NCBI RefSeq assembly: GCF_901709675.1
Contig: NC_051089.1
Location: 14,125,976 to 14,189,975, forward strand
Reading direction: 5' to 3'
DNA from: Syngnathus acus
Lineage: Eukaryota; Chordata; Actinopteri; Syngnathiformes; Syngnathidae
DNA: 64,000 nucleotides
In this document: positions 37,801 to 52,928 of the stretch, one piece after another
How the letters are laid out: every line of letters begins with the position of its first letter
Numbering within the stretch: the first letter of the stretch is position 1
The notes under the pieces: model-generated
The model's database searches: none
The model's input: the letters and a program-made list of their open reading frames with translations, nothing else
What the model was told of the DNA's origin: nothing
Position numbers and translations under genes: made by a program

Positions 37801-40800
37801 TTGCAGTTTACTGCTTTCAAACTGAAAAGAAAAAAAAAAAAACTCCATGTGTCACATTGAGGGTCTGTTAATAACATTTATACTACGATTTTAACCACAT
37901 GTGCTTATTCTCTGCTACATGTAGGCATTTGGGGTATTTTGTTTCTCAAAATCAAACAATATGTCAGCCATTGTCTAAAGCTCCGACCTCATACTAACTC
38001 ATCCTAAGCGCTAGGTTTCTGTTCTGTCGGGAGTTACAGATTATTGCATGGCCAGACAACTGCATTTTCTTTATGTTACTGTATATTTGTAATGTTTCCA
38101 CAATAATAATGATGTTGGTGATGATAATAATAAAACCTCAATTTCCCTCTTTTTCAACTTTGAACACCTGCCCCTCCAGAGGTCTCTGCACACCCTAGTT
38201 CAAAAGTATTCTTTTCTGAAGTGAAAGACGCTACTATTCGTTTGCTATAAAGATGATTGATTCAACAGTGGATTTTAGTTTTGCTCCAACCACCATTTTG
38301 TTTGAACCAATTATAAGGATCCTGTAGTCACATCTGTTATTGGACACTTGAAACCTCATTTCACAGTTGTCGTCTTCATTTGAGAGGAGGGCTAGAAAGC
38401 ACGCAACAAATGGTATAATAATACAATCAGAAACATGTGTGAAATTACATGCATGATTGGGTTATGCTGATTTTAAGAGTTACATAAAATAGATATTATT
38501 TTGTCATATTATGTGTTGATTGAGATGCATTATTACTTAAATGGAGGAGCCTTTTGAAGTTATGCAAATTCAGTCAAAGGTTTATCTTCCCCCAAACCAA
38601 AAAAAAAAAGCTATATGGAGAGTTGCCACACTTATTAATTGCGTGGGTATTATTTCTGACTCCTTACCAGAAGGGTGCCTGTGACACTTATCCAAGTTAC
38701 ACTTCTGTGTGCTCCCCGGTTGCACCTCATGGCCACACTGAGTTTCATTCAACACTTCTTCTGTCTCAGCTTTTGGGTTAACACACTTGATAAGTCGCCG
38801 CCGCACTCCACCGCCACAGGAAGTAGAGCACTAAAGGGAAAAATGTGTCACTCATAATACATATAAGTCACTCCAAATGTTGCAGAAAGTGCGAATTAAA
38901 GTGTCAAGCGCTTGGTTATAAATAATAGTGTGACATGCAGATTCACTGTGGTGATTGAGTTATACAGTAGTTTGAAAATGCAGCACTGGGGTAAAAAAAA
39001 AGTGTTTCAGATTTCTTTAATTCCCTCATCTAGTATATGTATGGCAGCTATTCCAATCTAGTATCTGTTGAATTCTATTTTACAAACCACTGTCTCAGTG
39101 TCTGAGAATGGAAACGTTAAAAGGAATGCACCAATAAAGCCACATTCAAACTTGTCATTCATTGTGCGTTTGTTTTTTAAATCGATGGCCAAGTCCTCCA
39201 GGCAACTCAAAAATGTTTTTATATTGATTCAGTCGCTCAGTTTTGAGAGTATTTTGTCACTGCAAGGCTATATAATAGTTCTGCAGGGGTGTATTCATGT
39301 TGAGCAAAATACGTTTTTTTTTTTTTTTTCTTCTTTTTCATAGCGCTATGAGCCCTAGCATAAGCAGTCATGTGGGAAGGTGACAGAAGGAGTAACGATT
39401 GGCAAAGAAGTCATGATCACTGGTTTGTGTGTCACGCCACAAAAACCATACATGGCTGAATGAAGCAATTTGACTAGTGCACTTGTGCCGTGAAGGCAGA
39501 GTTTCCCCAGTCAGGGGGACATGAACATATTTCAAGGGTTACGCGCTGTGAAAACATTTCATTTTTATGATGAGTGAATATTCTCACCATTTTTTTTTTA
39601 AAATCCTTCAATAAAATGGTATGTGTGCGCTGCAACTTGTTTCAAAGGTGTGGATACTGTAAATGTTCTTGTATGCTGTCAAAATGTTATAAATAAGTAA
39701 TCCTACTGCAAAATAAAAATAAATACATAAATAAATAAAAATACTGTCTCGCTCCATCTAATTAAAGTTTCAATGCCTAAAGGGAGTTTATTCAAATGAG
39801 CTCCAGTTTTGTGTGGTAAATGTTATAAGCAATGTATAAGTTACAAAGGCAAGTTCATTAGGGATTTATTTTGATTTATTTATTTATTCTTTTAATGTCT
39901 AATATGATTTGAAAAGAAGGAAATGCCTAATAATTAAATGTTAAAATTAAGGACAAATTATATTTCGTGTGTTACGTTTGACTTTTGCAGATATTTGTGA
40001 GGGGGTACTCATGGTATGGGCTGCAATTATAAAACAAAGGCTTTATCTACACGACAAAAGAAGTCAGGAGTGCACAAGACCAAAAAAGGTTGCGACCCAC
40101 TGGCTAGGGGATCAAATTTTCACCAATGGTTGTATGTCTTAGTCATGTCTGACCAAGATTAAGATCATATATCCACAATCATTTTCCAAAATTAAAACAT
40201 ACCATTGAAGCAGTGGTCAAATATAATTCACATGTAATTTCTACATACTGTGTATGTTTCAATAGAGCGTACCTGTCCCCAAGAACCAGTTAGCCACTGA
40301 GCACAAGGCTGAGTATTGCATGGCTGGATGTTGCTGGGCTTAAGTTCAGTGTCACAGAGATCCTCCTCTGGGCAGGTGACAAGTCGTTGCTGTCCTCCAC
40401 CTCCACAAACCTCTGAACACTGAGCTCAATAAACACGCACGCACACACACAACAGCAATGTGTAGAGGGTGAAAGGTGAGACAGGCGCAACCTCGTATTG
40501 ATGTATAGTGAAAAGAATATATTGCCTTCAGAAAATAGAAAGCAAGCCAAGTCCTCTGAGTGAATCATCTTTGAAATAAAATGGTGAAATAAAATAAAAA
40601 AGCTTGTACTCAGCAGGGTAGCATGCAGTAAATAGGGGTCACAAAATGTCAATCTGGTGTAAAAGTGATGTGAAGCATATTGTCAGAAACATTCTATTTC
40701 ATAAACCTCTCCTTGAGGCAGTCAAAGTTGGTTTTGCAGGAGGAGCAAATATCACAGTTAAAGTGCTAGGCACCTGTCCCCAGGAAGAAGTGTACCAGTC

Positions 40801-41084
40801 CAGGCATGGCAGAATGTTGCAGGGCATTTGGCTATGTGGCCTGGAGAACATTGCCCGACAGTGGAAAGGTCGTAGAGGTCTCTGATCTCGCATGTCGAAA
40901 CACTGGACCTCTCTGGATTTTATTCCACCGCCGCAATTCCTGGAACACTGCAAAAATATATCCAGTTATATGATTTCTTCTAAAAGTATCTGATTTTTAG
41001 TGGGCTTATTCAGCAGTTTTGGCTGCCTGTTTACAAATATTGTACCAAGTCAAGGCACCTCAAGTATTTATTGATTCCAATGAA

Positions 41085-41124
<40 letters not shown>

Positions 41125-44100
41125 CAAGGCATAGCTATACCGTGCAACTTTAAGTTTCAGGAATGTAACATTGAAGACTTCAGCTCTGAGTGCGCTGAGG
41201 GGGACATGATTTTAACTGGGATTCACTATTTAAAAATATTGGTGGCTGAGTTGATAGATTAACACTGTTAGATATTTTTATTATTTTTATTTTTATTAAG
41301 TTATACTTCTTTCCACTCCTTTTCAGGCATGTGAATATGATTTATGGTTTTTTTGTGGTTATATCTTCATTGCTACTCTTTTAGTTTGTGTGTATGTATG
41401 TGTGCATATGTATGTGTATATGTATATATATACTATATATATACATATATATATATATATGTATATGTATGTATATGTATGTATGTATGTCTGTATGTGT
41501 ATATATGTATATGCATGTATTTTGTCTTGTCTTTTCATTTGTGTACAGTAATCTTATTTTTTTTCCACGTTTGAAATAAACGAAACATGCATGTATTCAA
41601 GAGCCTTTAAGGCAGAGATTACCAGGGGCCTCATTAGGCCTATTCCCGGTCTTCGACTGGCCCTCACCGTATTTATGGAATGTAAAAACAAAAATAAACT
41701 ATGCAATGCTTTTATTTTGAAAGCAGTCCTTTTATTTTGATGCGGATGTGAGTAGGCGGTACCATCATGCAAGAGCAACTAATTGTGTCTTTACCGTTAC
41801 CAACTAAGCAACATTGTGGCTATATTTATGTGACAATTTTGAACTGTAGACTTTTCTTTGGTAACAATGCAACATCCTTATACAGTCAAAACGAGTCAGG
41901 GGGATTTATCCTAATAATCAATTAGGAGTCCCAACTCGGAATGTCTTATACGAGTCGATGCTCATGCCAGCACACTTGTAAAAGTATAAGCTCATTGTAT
42001 TTGCATGACTATTTTTTTTTATTTCCACAATTCTTAAGCATATAGCATAAAAACACAAGTACGTTCAGATTATTAAAGCAATACAATGTTATGCTTAAAA
42101 ATACATTGAATTATTAATGGAACTATCTGAGGTTGAAATGTTAACATGCCTTCTACAACTGGTTTTTCACACAGCCCCTCTGAAAAAGTAATTGTCAACT
42201 CCTGCTGAAACTAAAAGCCCAGTCTGGACCCAAGGGTTAAAAAGAATAATCAATCACAATTTCATGCCTCAAAGCCATCAACTGGCCTTAAAGTGCTAAA
42301 TGTAAACAAACAAATTAACAGCATTTGCAATTCCAGTCTTGAAAATTCAAGGTCCCACATGAGAACTGCCCAAAAAAATGAAAAGAACAAACAAACAAGA
42401 CCCAGCTCACCTTCGTCCATTCCCCAACTCTCCACATGGAGCAGGGGCGCAAGTAACAACGCTGGGCGGGTGTTGGCCTCTTGGCTGAGTCACAATCAGA
42501 CTCTGAGCCAGTACTGCAGGTCAAAGTCCTCCAGATGGCACCCAGACCACAGCTCGTGGAGCACTGTCCAGAAACACAGTCACAAATCCCAACAAACAAA
42601 AAGCTGTTCACCGAATGAGCATGTGACCACATGCGCAACCTCAATTCATTTCTAGTATAATGCTTAGTCTTATCCGTGTGAAAAATTGTTGAAAAATATA
42701 CAGCACATCAAGGCAAATTCAGTCAATGAATCATGTTAAATGATTTCTTTCACTTAAATGTCTGCAGGCAACAAATTCAAACAAGGAAAAAAAGTGAGAC
42801 AGCCGCTTATGTTCCTCTGCTATAATGCAACAAGAGTGGAATTGATTCACAAAGACTTACAGAACTCCAGTTGCCGGTGACCCAAAAAGCTGCAACTTGT
42901 GTGGCGGCTGGTGTATGTTCGGATGTTGTGTGAGGAAGTGTCCAAAGATACGACTGTTGGGTTGGTGAGATATCCCTCATTGTTTTTTGTGTGGCGATAA
43001 GTTGAGTGGCTGCAGTGGTCAACATTGGGGCAACGTGTGAAGAGTCAGGATCCTTCATAATACCAGATATTACAATCGGGGGAGTTGAAATTTGATTGTA
43101 GTCGTAGTCATCAAATGGAAGTTCTAATGTGTACAAAGAGGAATCTGCTTCAGGCCTTTCAGGAGAGGCTTCTGTTAGAGTTTGTTCCGTTGTTGCTGGC
43201 TGAAAATCATCTGGGGGAGGCTGAGTGTATCCTTCCTGGTTCGTAGGCGGCTGGAATTGTGTTCCAGCAGACAACATGGTGTCATCGGGGGCCTTTTGAT
43301 TACCTGACATGTACAGATCTGGGAAAGAGAGAGGAGTGGAACTGTCAGAGGGAGGCAGTGAGGTCATACTGAGGCCACTGCCAGACAAGCTGGAATCATC
43401 ATTAATGGTAACCAAGTCTGGACTGAGATGGGTTGGATGCACATTTTCCAATCTAAGATCAGGTGAAAATGTTCTGGATTCACTGGTAGCTTGTGTACGA
43501 TCTAATTCGGAATTTCCTACATTTCCTGGCAGTGAGGATTCTAAAACCTTAAGGGTAGTAAACTGTGGCATAGTGTAAGTTTGGTGCAATTTTAAATCGT
43601 CCTCTCTTCGGGTGTTCGCTGTCAATGTGACAGTGTGACTGCTCTCAGCGTGTATTCGAGGAACCGAAGCAGCGTGTGATGGAGTGAATTCCCCAGAGTG
43701 ATTCTCTTCCTCTGTGGAATTGTGGTTATTTTTAACATCTTCTATATCTTGCTCCATGTTTTTACTCTGTGTGGGCTCCCTGGTAGTGTCATCCAGAGGG
43801 GGGCTTGTGTTATTGTTTTCAGACCACGGGGGATCTTCTTCTCCATCTTTTCGGAATGAATGTCCCGGTGGTGGCCGAGTGATGGAGACAGGCAGAAGAT
43901 AATCCTCAGCAAGGTAATCGTCAAAACCTCCAGAGTGCTTTTGAGCGTCTTCTCCATCCTCAGGGTTTCCGTTGTCCTTCAGGTTGTTTTTAGTAATGCT
44001 GTGTGTTTCTGCAGGTTCCGAAGAATGACTTGTGTCCTTCACACGGTCAGTTGGTTCTTCCTCATAGAAAAAATCTATTTCGCCACTCTCGTTCGATAAG

Positions 44101-47100
44101 TCTTCATGGAAATTGATGAAGTTGTAGTCATAGTAAAAGTCATCCACTTTAGGAGCATTGTCTTCACTTTCTATCTTATTGTGATAATGAAAGTCCTCAA
44201 AAATGTTATTCAGGTCATTTGGATCATCGTTTTTTAACTGGACTTTGGCGGGACTGTACTTCGGAGGCAGTTTGGCCACAGGTATGAAGTTAATTTCATT
44301 CAACACGTCTTCACTTGTCCATCCACTTCCAGATGAGTCATTGTCACCGAAATTATCCACGATTTGTGGACAGTCCTGAATCGAACAGGTACTAAGAGAG
44401 ATGGGCTTCTGTTGCAGGTTGCAGTCAACGCCAGTGTTTCTGGAGCAGGTAACGTTACGCCGACGTAGTCCTCTTCCACACGTTAGTGAACACTGCATGG
44501 ACAAGGCGATGACAGATTCCATTAGTTCAATCTCTCACTGTGACAGCGACTTTGACAAAGTGAAAGCATGCAACGCCTACTTGCAATTCTATGACTGGCA
44601 ACATTTACTTGCACTATATTTACAAAGCTGATCTCCACTCAAACACCCATTTTAATGCATTTTTGTGCTATTTGATGAAATTAAAATGTTATAAAAACAC
44701 TTTTGGGACATAATATATCATGTATGAATGTCCATGCTCAGGATTATACATATGCCTATTGAAATCCCTGCGATTGGCTGGTGACCAGTTCAGGGTATAC
44801 CTGCCGACTGCCAAAAGACAGCTGGGATAGGCTCCAGCACGCCCACAACCCTCGTGAGGATAAGCGGTTCAGATGATGAATGAATGAAATCCGAGCTATA
44901 AAAATACTTCATGACAAAAAAGAAATCCCATGTTAAATCTAAAATGTGAAAGTTACGATTGACACTGGAAAAAAAATGGCTGGTCAAGACCTCCATGTGA
45001 GTCCAAATGATCATATAATTAAAAATTGTGCAAAATGGAATGATTTTCGAAAAGTATTTGGGGCAAGTCGAAACATTCTTTTCCTAAACTGGGGGAAATT
45101 TTGAACAGCTCCAAACACTACCTCCTTTTGGCACAAAAATCTTCAAGCATCTGCTAGAAAGCTGACAACTTAGAAGTTGCAGCATGGTGAGCACAACTGA
45201 CTTTTTTTGAGGGGGAGGGACTCAAGGCTCCCAATAAAAATGTTTACATGCAATAATTATTATTATTATTCAAGTCCTGTAATTTCTTTAAACTTTTCTT
45301 GATATAATGTATGTCAGAAAAAAAACACGTGTGCTGAATCCACTGTGAAATATTATCAACTGTAAAAATAAAGTCCAAGGCCAAGTTCACCTTTCCAACG
45401 CTGTGAGTTGGATTTATGCAAACTGAGATGTGTTAAAAAAAGTTCAAGACCTAATTTCCCAAAAGATGTACGTATTTCACTCAATAAAATATGATCTTCT
45501 CCTTTAATGTGAGCCAAACGATTAACCAGCTGCCGTGTTTGCTTCATTAGCTGCAGGCGAGGTTGTGTCAGGTCAATTCGGGGTACATCACCATGACAAC
45601 AAATGTGCTCATCATGCCCAAAGCATCGGACAGTCCCTATCACCTGATAGGTATGGATTTATCACTACATGATATGAGAGAGAGAGAGAATTCAATTTGT
45701 CAAGTGCAAGATTAAAAGAAAAAAGGAAAAATAATTGAAAAAAATATGTGTGTTAATGTAAATTAACTACAATCTTTAAACAACTGACAGATGCACAGCA
45801 ATAAATAAATAAATAAATAAATTTAACATGAAGCCTGAAGCTTTATGTATTAATAGACAAAGACTATAATTATAGTTACTTTTATTTGCAGTAGTTTCAT
45901 AAATGTAAGCTATAGTTTCAGTTGTTTTTTTTAATCGAGTTTTAGTTACTTTGTTAGTTTTCATTAATGATAACTGTGCCTTTGTCTGAATTTTTCTTCA
46001 AGTTAATGGGGTCGTCAAGGGACCTGTTTTAAAGATGTGGAGGGCATCACGGTTGTCGTGACAATGGAACTGTGGAGGATCACAAAAGAATCTTTTCTGG
46101 CCACCATGTGTTTGGGGAGAAAATAGGAAGTAGAAGTGGTAAATAGTAAAATTATTATCCGATAGGCTTTCAACACAATAGATTTAAACCCGGAACTAAA
46201 CAACAACAAAAAAAACAAGCATGAAATCCCGCACATAAAAACGATATTGAATTATAACGCTGAGAATATTTCTCCTTCAATGTTTATATTAACAGTTGTA
46301 ATCCAGGCCACACTCACCTTTGACCAACTGCCAGTGGTCCAATCGGCCGGGCATGGGATCTCTGTGTTACAGGACAAAACGGACTCGGGTTTTGGGATGT
46401 GTTCACACTCACTGGGCGGGAGGGCTTTCTGATCTTCCACGCTGACGGCTTGTATGCACAGCACTGTTCTTTTAGTCACACCAGAGCTCCCACAGCTTGC
46501 AGAGCATTTCTGCCACTCACCCACCCACCATCTGCACTCAGAGACACAGATTTAGTTGAATTGTGACATAATTGTGATGGTCACTGTCAAATTTCACAGT
46601 AGACCCCAGAGACAATGACTCAAGCATTTGACCTTTTAGAGCAAACAACTGCATGTGTGCGTACATGCGTGGCTTAATGTATCAATGCAAACACGCACAC
46701 ACACGCACTTCTAACCTGCTTTGCGGCACGATCGGCGATTAAAGATGATGGATGGAATTGTTATTGATTAGTCCAAGTCTCATAATTCATGAGTCAGATT
46801 CTGATTCTGATATATTTTATATTTGAAGGGGCAAGCAAGACATTAAGAAGTGGAGCAGAGGAGAGAGGCATGAGATAATAATAATAACATATGAAATATA
46901 TAATATATTTTCGGGGGATTTAGTTTGAGGGGGCACAACATTTATTTGAGACTGGCTCTAAATATTACTCATTAGCACGTGTTTGTTAAGAAACTAAGAA
47001 CTGCAAACGTCATCAGTAGTTGGCCGAACAAGAACCTGCTGTTGTTTTTTATTCAACATGTACTTTTATGCAAGAAATAACCAACTATTGAGTGAAGTGT

Positions 47101-50100
47101 CAGCTGAATGTGTATACTTGACCCAATCTTGCAACTTTTCATAATATGTGCGATTTAAAGTTCAACAAGTGTTCTTAAGAGTGAAAAAAAAATTCAAAGC
47201 GATTCTACTTCTCTCCAATGCTCTTTCCTCTTCAAAGTCACTTTTTCTTTCAGTTGAAATGTTTTATGACGCATTAAAAATGATCTTTCTTGTCTGTTGC
47301 TATTGGAAGTAAAATAGGAATTTAAAAGAGAACTGACAATACTGAGTGCAGAGTACTGTGGTTTTCTGACTAAAAAAAAAAAAAAGGACTTCTACCAACT
47401 CTTTATGGTACTATGTACTTGATTATATAACCTTGAGTTCAATTATAAGAGTCAATGATGCCGACCTTGAACAAAATGTCATTACAGGCAAATTGCATCT
47501 ATGGCTCTTGTTGCAAGTAAGGTCTCATCAAACTCACATAGCTGGACAAGGCTCCTTGTTACAGGTGGTTTGGTTGTCGTCAGGTCGGGTTAAAGGGTCA
47601 CATGATGACTCATCCACTATTCCGTTGGTTCTTTCAACACAGTGAAAAATTTGCCTCTGAACACCTGCAATGATCACGAAATGAGAGGTTTTGCGCCAGG
47701 AAACATGCACCATCTATTTTCAATGCACCAGAAGAGCCTGGTGAGCTATTGAAAGTCGTCAAAGACAAATCTCATTTACATTGTTTTGTACACATTTACC
47801 TTGTTTTTGTGTGACTCGGTAAAACAATGTACATGTGGCAAAAAAAGGAAAAAATGAGTTTCACTTTGAGTCACTGAAAACGAGAGCTAGCCTGCGAAGT
47901 AATGCAGAAGAGACTGAAAATATGCAAGTCTGCTGAGACGCACACACTTCTCAATAGATCCAAACCATTGTTATGTACCATGTACACTTTCCAGCAAAAT
48001 GACAAAAGGTGGCCTGAAAAGCCTTGATGGTTGCTACGCCCAGACAGCACCCTCTTTATCCTTGAGGTATTTTATTGAAAGCATGTACAGTCATTTTTGT
48101 AGAATACCAAGGGACAGTTTGGAGTTGGAAAAACATGCATAAAAGGTTTTTTCTTTAATTTGCAACTCAACAAACAAGTGGCCCCTACCTTCTCCACAGG
48201 TGGCACTACATTCACTCCATGATCCACACTTCCAGAAGAAAATTGAGGCTGAGCCGTTATTGTCCTCAGAAACATTTTGACTGATTGTGTATTCGTAGCG
48301 CACTCCTGGATTGGTCTCTTGAAAGAGGAGCTACAAAAAAGTCCAACAAACACTTTGTGTGAGGCAAAATCATCTGAATCAATTAAGAGAGCAGCATCAT
48401 TAAATTTGTGACTCAGTATTTTGTTGAAATATTATGAACTTAGAAAACAGCTGAAATATTTGTTCTTGAAATGTCAGTCAAGTCAACCAAATGATGATTT
48501 GTGATTATTTAGAAAATATAATGTTACATTTTTATGTGACATCTAATTATTAAAAACGTAACGGAACACCTTTTGGGTTTAGGATTTTCCAAGTGCCAAA
48601 GAAAACTTTCAAAAGTTTAGGCAAATCCAAATCTGAGAAATATGAAACGCATGAAAGAATTGCATTTGTATTCCGCCCCCAGGGTCAATACTTTGAAGTA
48701 TACTTTCTAAGCAATTACTGCTGCACATCTTCTGCATCTCTGGGGTACTTGCAGATCTGGACATTGATGTTTTTTGCCTATTGTTCTTTGCAAAGAAGCT
48801 CCATCGAAGTCAGATTGGACAGAGAACTTTTGAAAGCAGCAATTTTCAAGTCTAGGCACAGCAGGTCAATGGGATTTATGTCTGCACTTTGATTGAATCA
48901 TTCCAACGCAAAAAAAAAAAAAAAAAAAATCTAAATCAGGGGTCACCAACCTTAAATACTCAAAGAACCATTGGGACACAAAAAATAATTCACTGGGAGT
49001 TACAAAAGCCTTTTTTTCCTTGTAAAAAGAGTCTAACACAACACAGCAACAATTTTTATTCCTATTGGGGGGTGGCTGCATCGGCAAAAATGTGTGTTGC
49101 TTTTATAAAATCAAAAAGCTGTGCGACAGAATGCACAATCCTATTTATTTTTAGAACAGAAACATTTTCAACTCTGTACAAAGATGCAGATGTTTTCTTT
49201 CAAATAAAACAGTCAATGTCTATTGATTTGAGTTCTCTTCATATTGATGAAACCTAAACGACCCAAAAATTCTGTTTCTTTGTCCCATCGACAAGTACAA
49301 GTAAATATGTAATGATGGCCGACACGTACGCGCAGTAGCAGATGGACTTTTACGCATCGAAAACCAATGGGGAGGGGGGGGGGGGCTTTGACGGAAAACA
49401 AATGCCCATCTGCCTCTTTTGATGCAACACACACATCCCCAGATGCGTTCAATAATGTGGCGCTTGTAGTCAGTTTTCAGCTTCAGTTAAAACGTAATAT
49501 TTCGCTTAACTGTGTCAAAAAGATCTTTGCGAAATAATCGCTAATTGGGATATATTTTATCTGGTTAATGTGATTTAGTTTTTTGCTTGAACCTCAATGA
49601 ATATGAATGTTGGCACCCAAGATTTTATTTATGAGTTTAAGTGAGCAATGCTTGTATTTCATATAATTAATGTAGAGCATATCAATCAATTTTTCTTGAT
49701 AAAATTTTCTTCTCTTGGATTCATCCATGGCTTACCTACCGGCAGCCTAACAGCTCACACATCTGTCTGATCCATATTTTGAGAGGCAAAATAACAATAA
49801 TAATGTTTTGTTAAAATGTGACAAAATGTTAAATAGAAAATGGGACTTCTTCCGCCTTTCTTTCAATGTTGCCTTTCTTCTTGCAGTGCTTCCATAAAGG
49901 CAGTGGCGTGCACGACTTAGAATTGTCTCGTGGATAGATAGTGCCATTTGAGCTGTTGATTTCTGCAGCTCTTCAGTGACATTGGGCGTCTTAGGTGCTT
50001 CTCTAACCAATGCTCTCCTCTCCCGCTGTCATTTTAAGTGGGCGGTCATGTCTTGGCAATTTTGCAGTTTTGCCATACAAATGGGTGGGTCTTGAGACGA

Positions 50101-52880
50101 TACAATTTTTGTTTTTGTCTTTTTTTTTTCTTTAAAATAACGTAACCATGCTTTAAGCATGTCCACAACTTTACTCCTGGCTTGTCAGTTGAGTTCCTTG
50201 GACTTCATGATTCTGTTGTTCCCTAACAAAAGTCTTTACACTGATTGACTAATTAGGTGACTTCTGAGTGCAGTGGATTATATTTTGAGGTATCATAGTG
50301 CAAGGAGCAAAATAGAAATGCACATGATACTTCTAAAATTTACATTATATTCACTAAACTTTTGAAAAGCCTTATTTTAATTCTGCTTTAGTATGTGCTA
50401 ACTTGGTCTCTCACATAATATCAACTAAATATATTGATACAGGCAGATCTGTCGTGACTATCAAGAATCCTCACTACAAGTGTAAAGACATATTTTTGTC
50501 ATTAAATGTATTCATAAAGTAACAGCAGTACAATAAAATGTTATGGAACGAAAAACAAGTTCTGCTATGGAGAATAGCAATATGTTTGGGGTCATTGCTC
50601 TAAATTTGAGATCCCCCTTTGTAGTTGTCAAAAAGTATGCCGCCAAAGAAATACAGCCACTATTATGCTAGAAAAATTTACCTTTCAGTGTCAGCAGCCG
50701 ACGGAATTGCTGTTCGTCACCCTTTGATTATTATTATTATCATTATTGCCAACATGAGCACGCCAATTTAGGCTTGTACGTATGTGGCTCACATTCAAGT
50801 CTTTCCACGTGTCCGCCATTCCCTCTAATTTTCTCATTTCCAGTTAATCTACATTTTCATTGATGATTTTTTTGAAAATATCAAATGCGTGCCTTTGATA
50901 GTGCTAAAAGCATATTTGGAACTATTTTTGATAAGAGCAAAAACCTCGTTGTTCAAGTAGCGAGGCAGACTACACTAATGCACTGTTTTTTGAAATAGAT
51001 TTGCTGGTGGTCAAGAGATAAGGTGCTTGTTTGAGGGCAAGGCTTGAGGTCTGCTTTTCAGATCAGAAGAGGATGCCTTATAATCAGATGCCTTTTCATC
51101 TACCATAAAAAAAAAACTTTCCTTAGAAGTCATCTTATGTAGAAAGTGAGCAAAAAACGAGCACAGGCAGCACAGAGAAATGTTTAAGAAACATGACTAC
51201 AGCAAGATTATGTTACATTCTTAAAGCTTTTCAAAGATTAGAAAATTGTCTCCTATAGTCATCTCAGTACAATCTAAAACAAACTGAAGAAATGTAACAT
51301 GTTGATATTTGTGATATCTTAAATAGACTGGCCCCAAACTCACCCATGCAACCACAACTGTATCGACAAGTATCATTGAAAATAAAACACTGAATATCAT
51401 GATCAATCGCACCTGAATCCATAGTGGTTCCAAGGTGGGTCCAGGCGAGGTCAGGTTCTCTAGATGTCCAGTGCGTTCATATGTAAACACAGCCCCGGCT
51501 GCCTTGTACTCGCCATTCCACTGTATAGTCCAGCCGCCATTCAGATAATACTTGTTGGGGCCGTCACCTCTGAGCGCTAAGAAATTCCCAGCTTCAGCCA
51601 TCTCCTCAATTCTGATGTCCCACGATCCCTCTGGGATGAGTCCAATGTCCACATAACCTTGATGACAAAGCATTTAATTTAAATGACAATGCTTGTGAAA
51701 TCACAGTTCATGCATACATTATGAAACAGGATATAAGTGTAAGGAATACAATTCGGAAAAGGCTTATTAGCATTAAACAATTTTAAATGTATGGCCCTTT
51801 TCAATCGGGTATACATTCGTGGGCTGGCAAATCTTCACCATACAATGAAATACCTTTTGACAAAGGCATAATGAGTGCTGGCCGGCGTGATGGATTGTCA
51901 TTATAAAAACAATTGTGTACATCAATCTGGTTTGTAAAAAATGGACTGCAAACGAAAGACTTGTTTCTTCCTTATTACTGATAAGACTTTAATGATTCAA
52001 TCCATCAAAACACAACAAACGAGAGCCAAGCGTAACGTAGTTTTTTAGCACAAGACAGTGACAATGTTGTGCCCTTTTGAAAAACACAGTCAGTAATACT
52101 GCTCTTTCCATATGCTCTTCACAAACCAAGCATCATTTTAAAGGGAGCTTAAAAAGGGCTTCCAACAGACTTTTGCGGCAAGAATGATTGCCGAAACAAT
52201 CGATAATGTGGTCAATTCCGAGTTGAAAAGCACTTATAGTAATAACATTCTTTCCAATTGTAATTAACTCAGTCGAGAAATCGGTTGCAATTGCGACAAC
52301 TTGTGAGAAACATACCAAGTCCTTCGCTCTTCTCAAACGTTTTCCTCACAGTTGCACAGGTGGAGCCATTACCAAGACACACTCCGCATCGATCCTCGAC
52401 CGCACTTGACTCAATCACGTAGTCACAGCCAACATTCTGTGATAGGTATGCAAGAGCACTTAACACTAAACGTGGGCTCCACTAATAGCACAACAATGGC
52501 AGTCAAAAACAATAACCTCAAAACATCATACTGAATAGATGGTTGAATAAGTTTTAGGTGCAATGTCAGATGGATGGATGAATGCAAACGCTGTGAATTT
52601 ATGTTTGGAAGGATAATCACAACTGAAGACATGCATGCACAACTTTACACAATCGACATAACGGGCTGCAAGTTTGAAAGCCTTCCTAAAATTGATTTTT
52701 TGAATTAAATGAATTATTTTATTTGACTTAATTCATAATAAACTCGATTTATTTCCAGTTGTTCATACACAGCAGGTTAAGCTATGCTCATGTAATCCTG
52801 ATCAAGGAGCTTACACGGTCTGACCGTTGTCATGTGTTGTACGGGTAAAAAAGGCATTTTTTGTAGCACAAACAAATATA

Positions 52881-52928
<48 letters not shown>

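Noticed and set aside
42293-42655. 120-codon plus-strand open frame
   Set aside because: Antisense shadow of the ADAMTS7 TSR5/6 exon.
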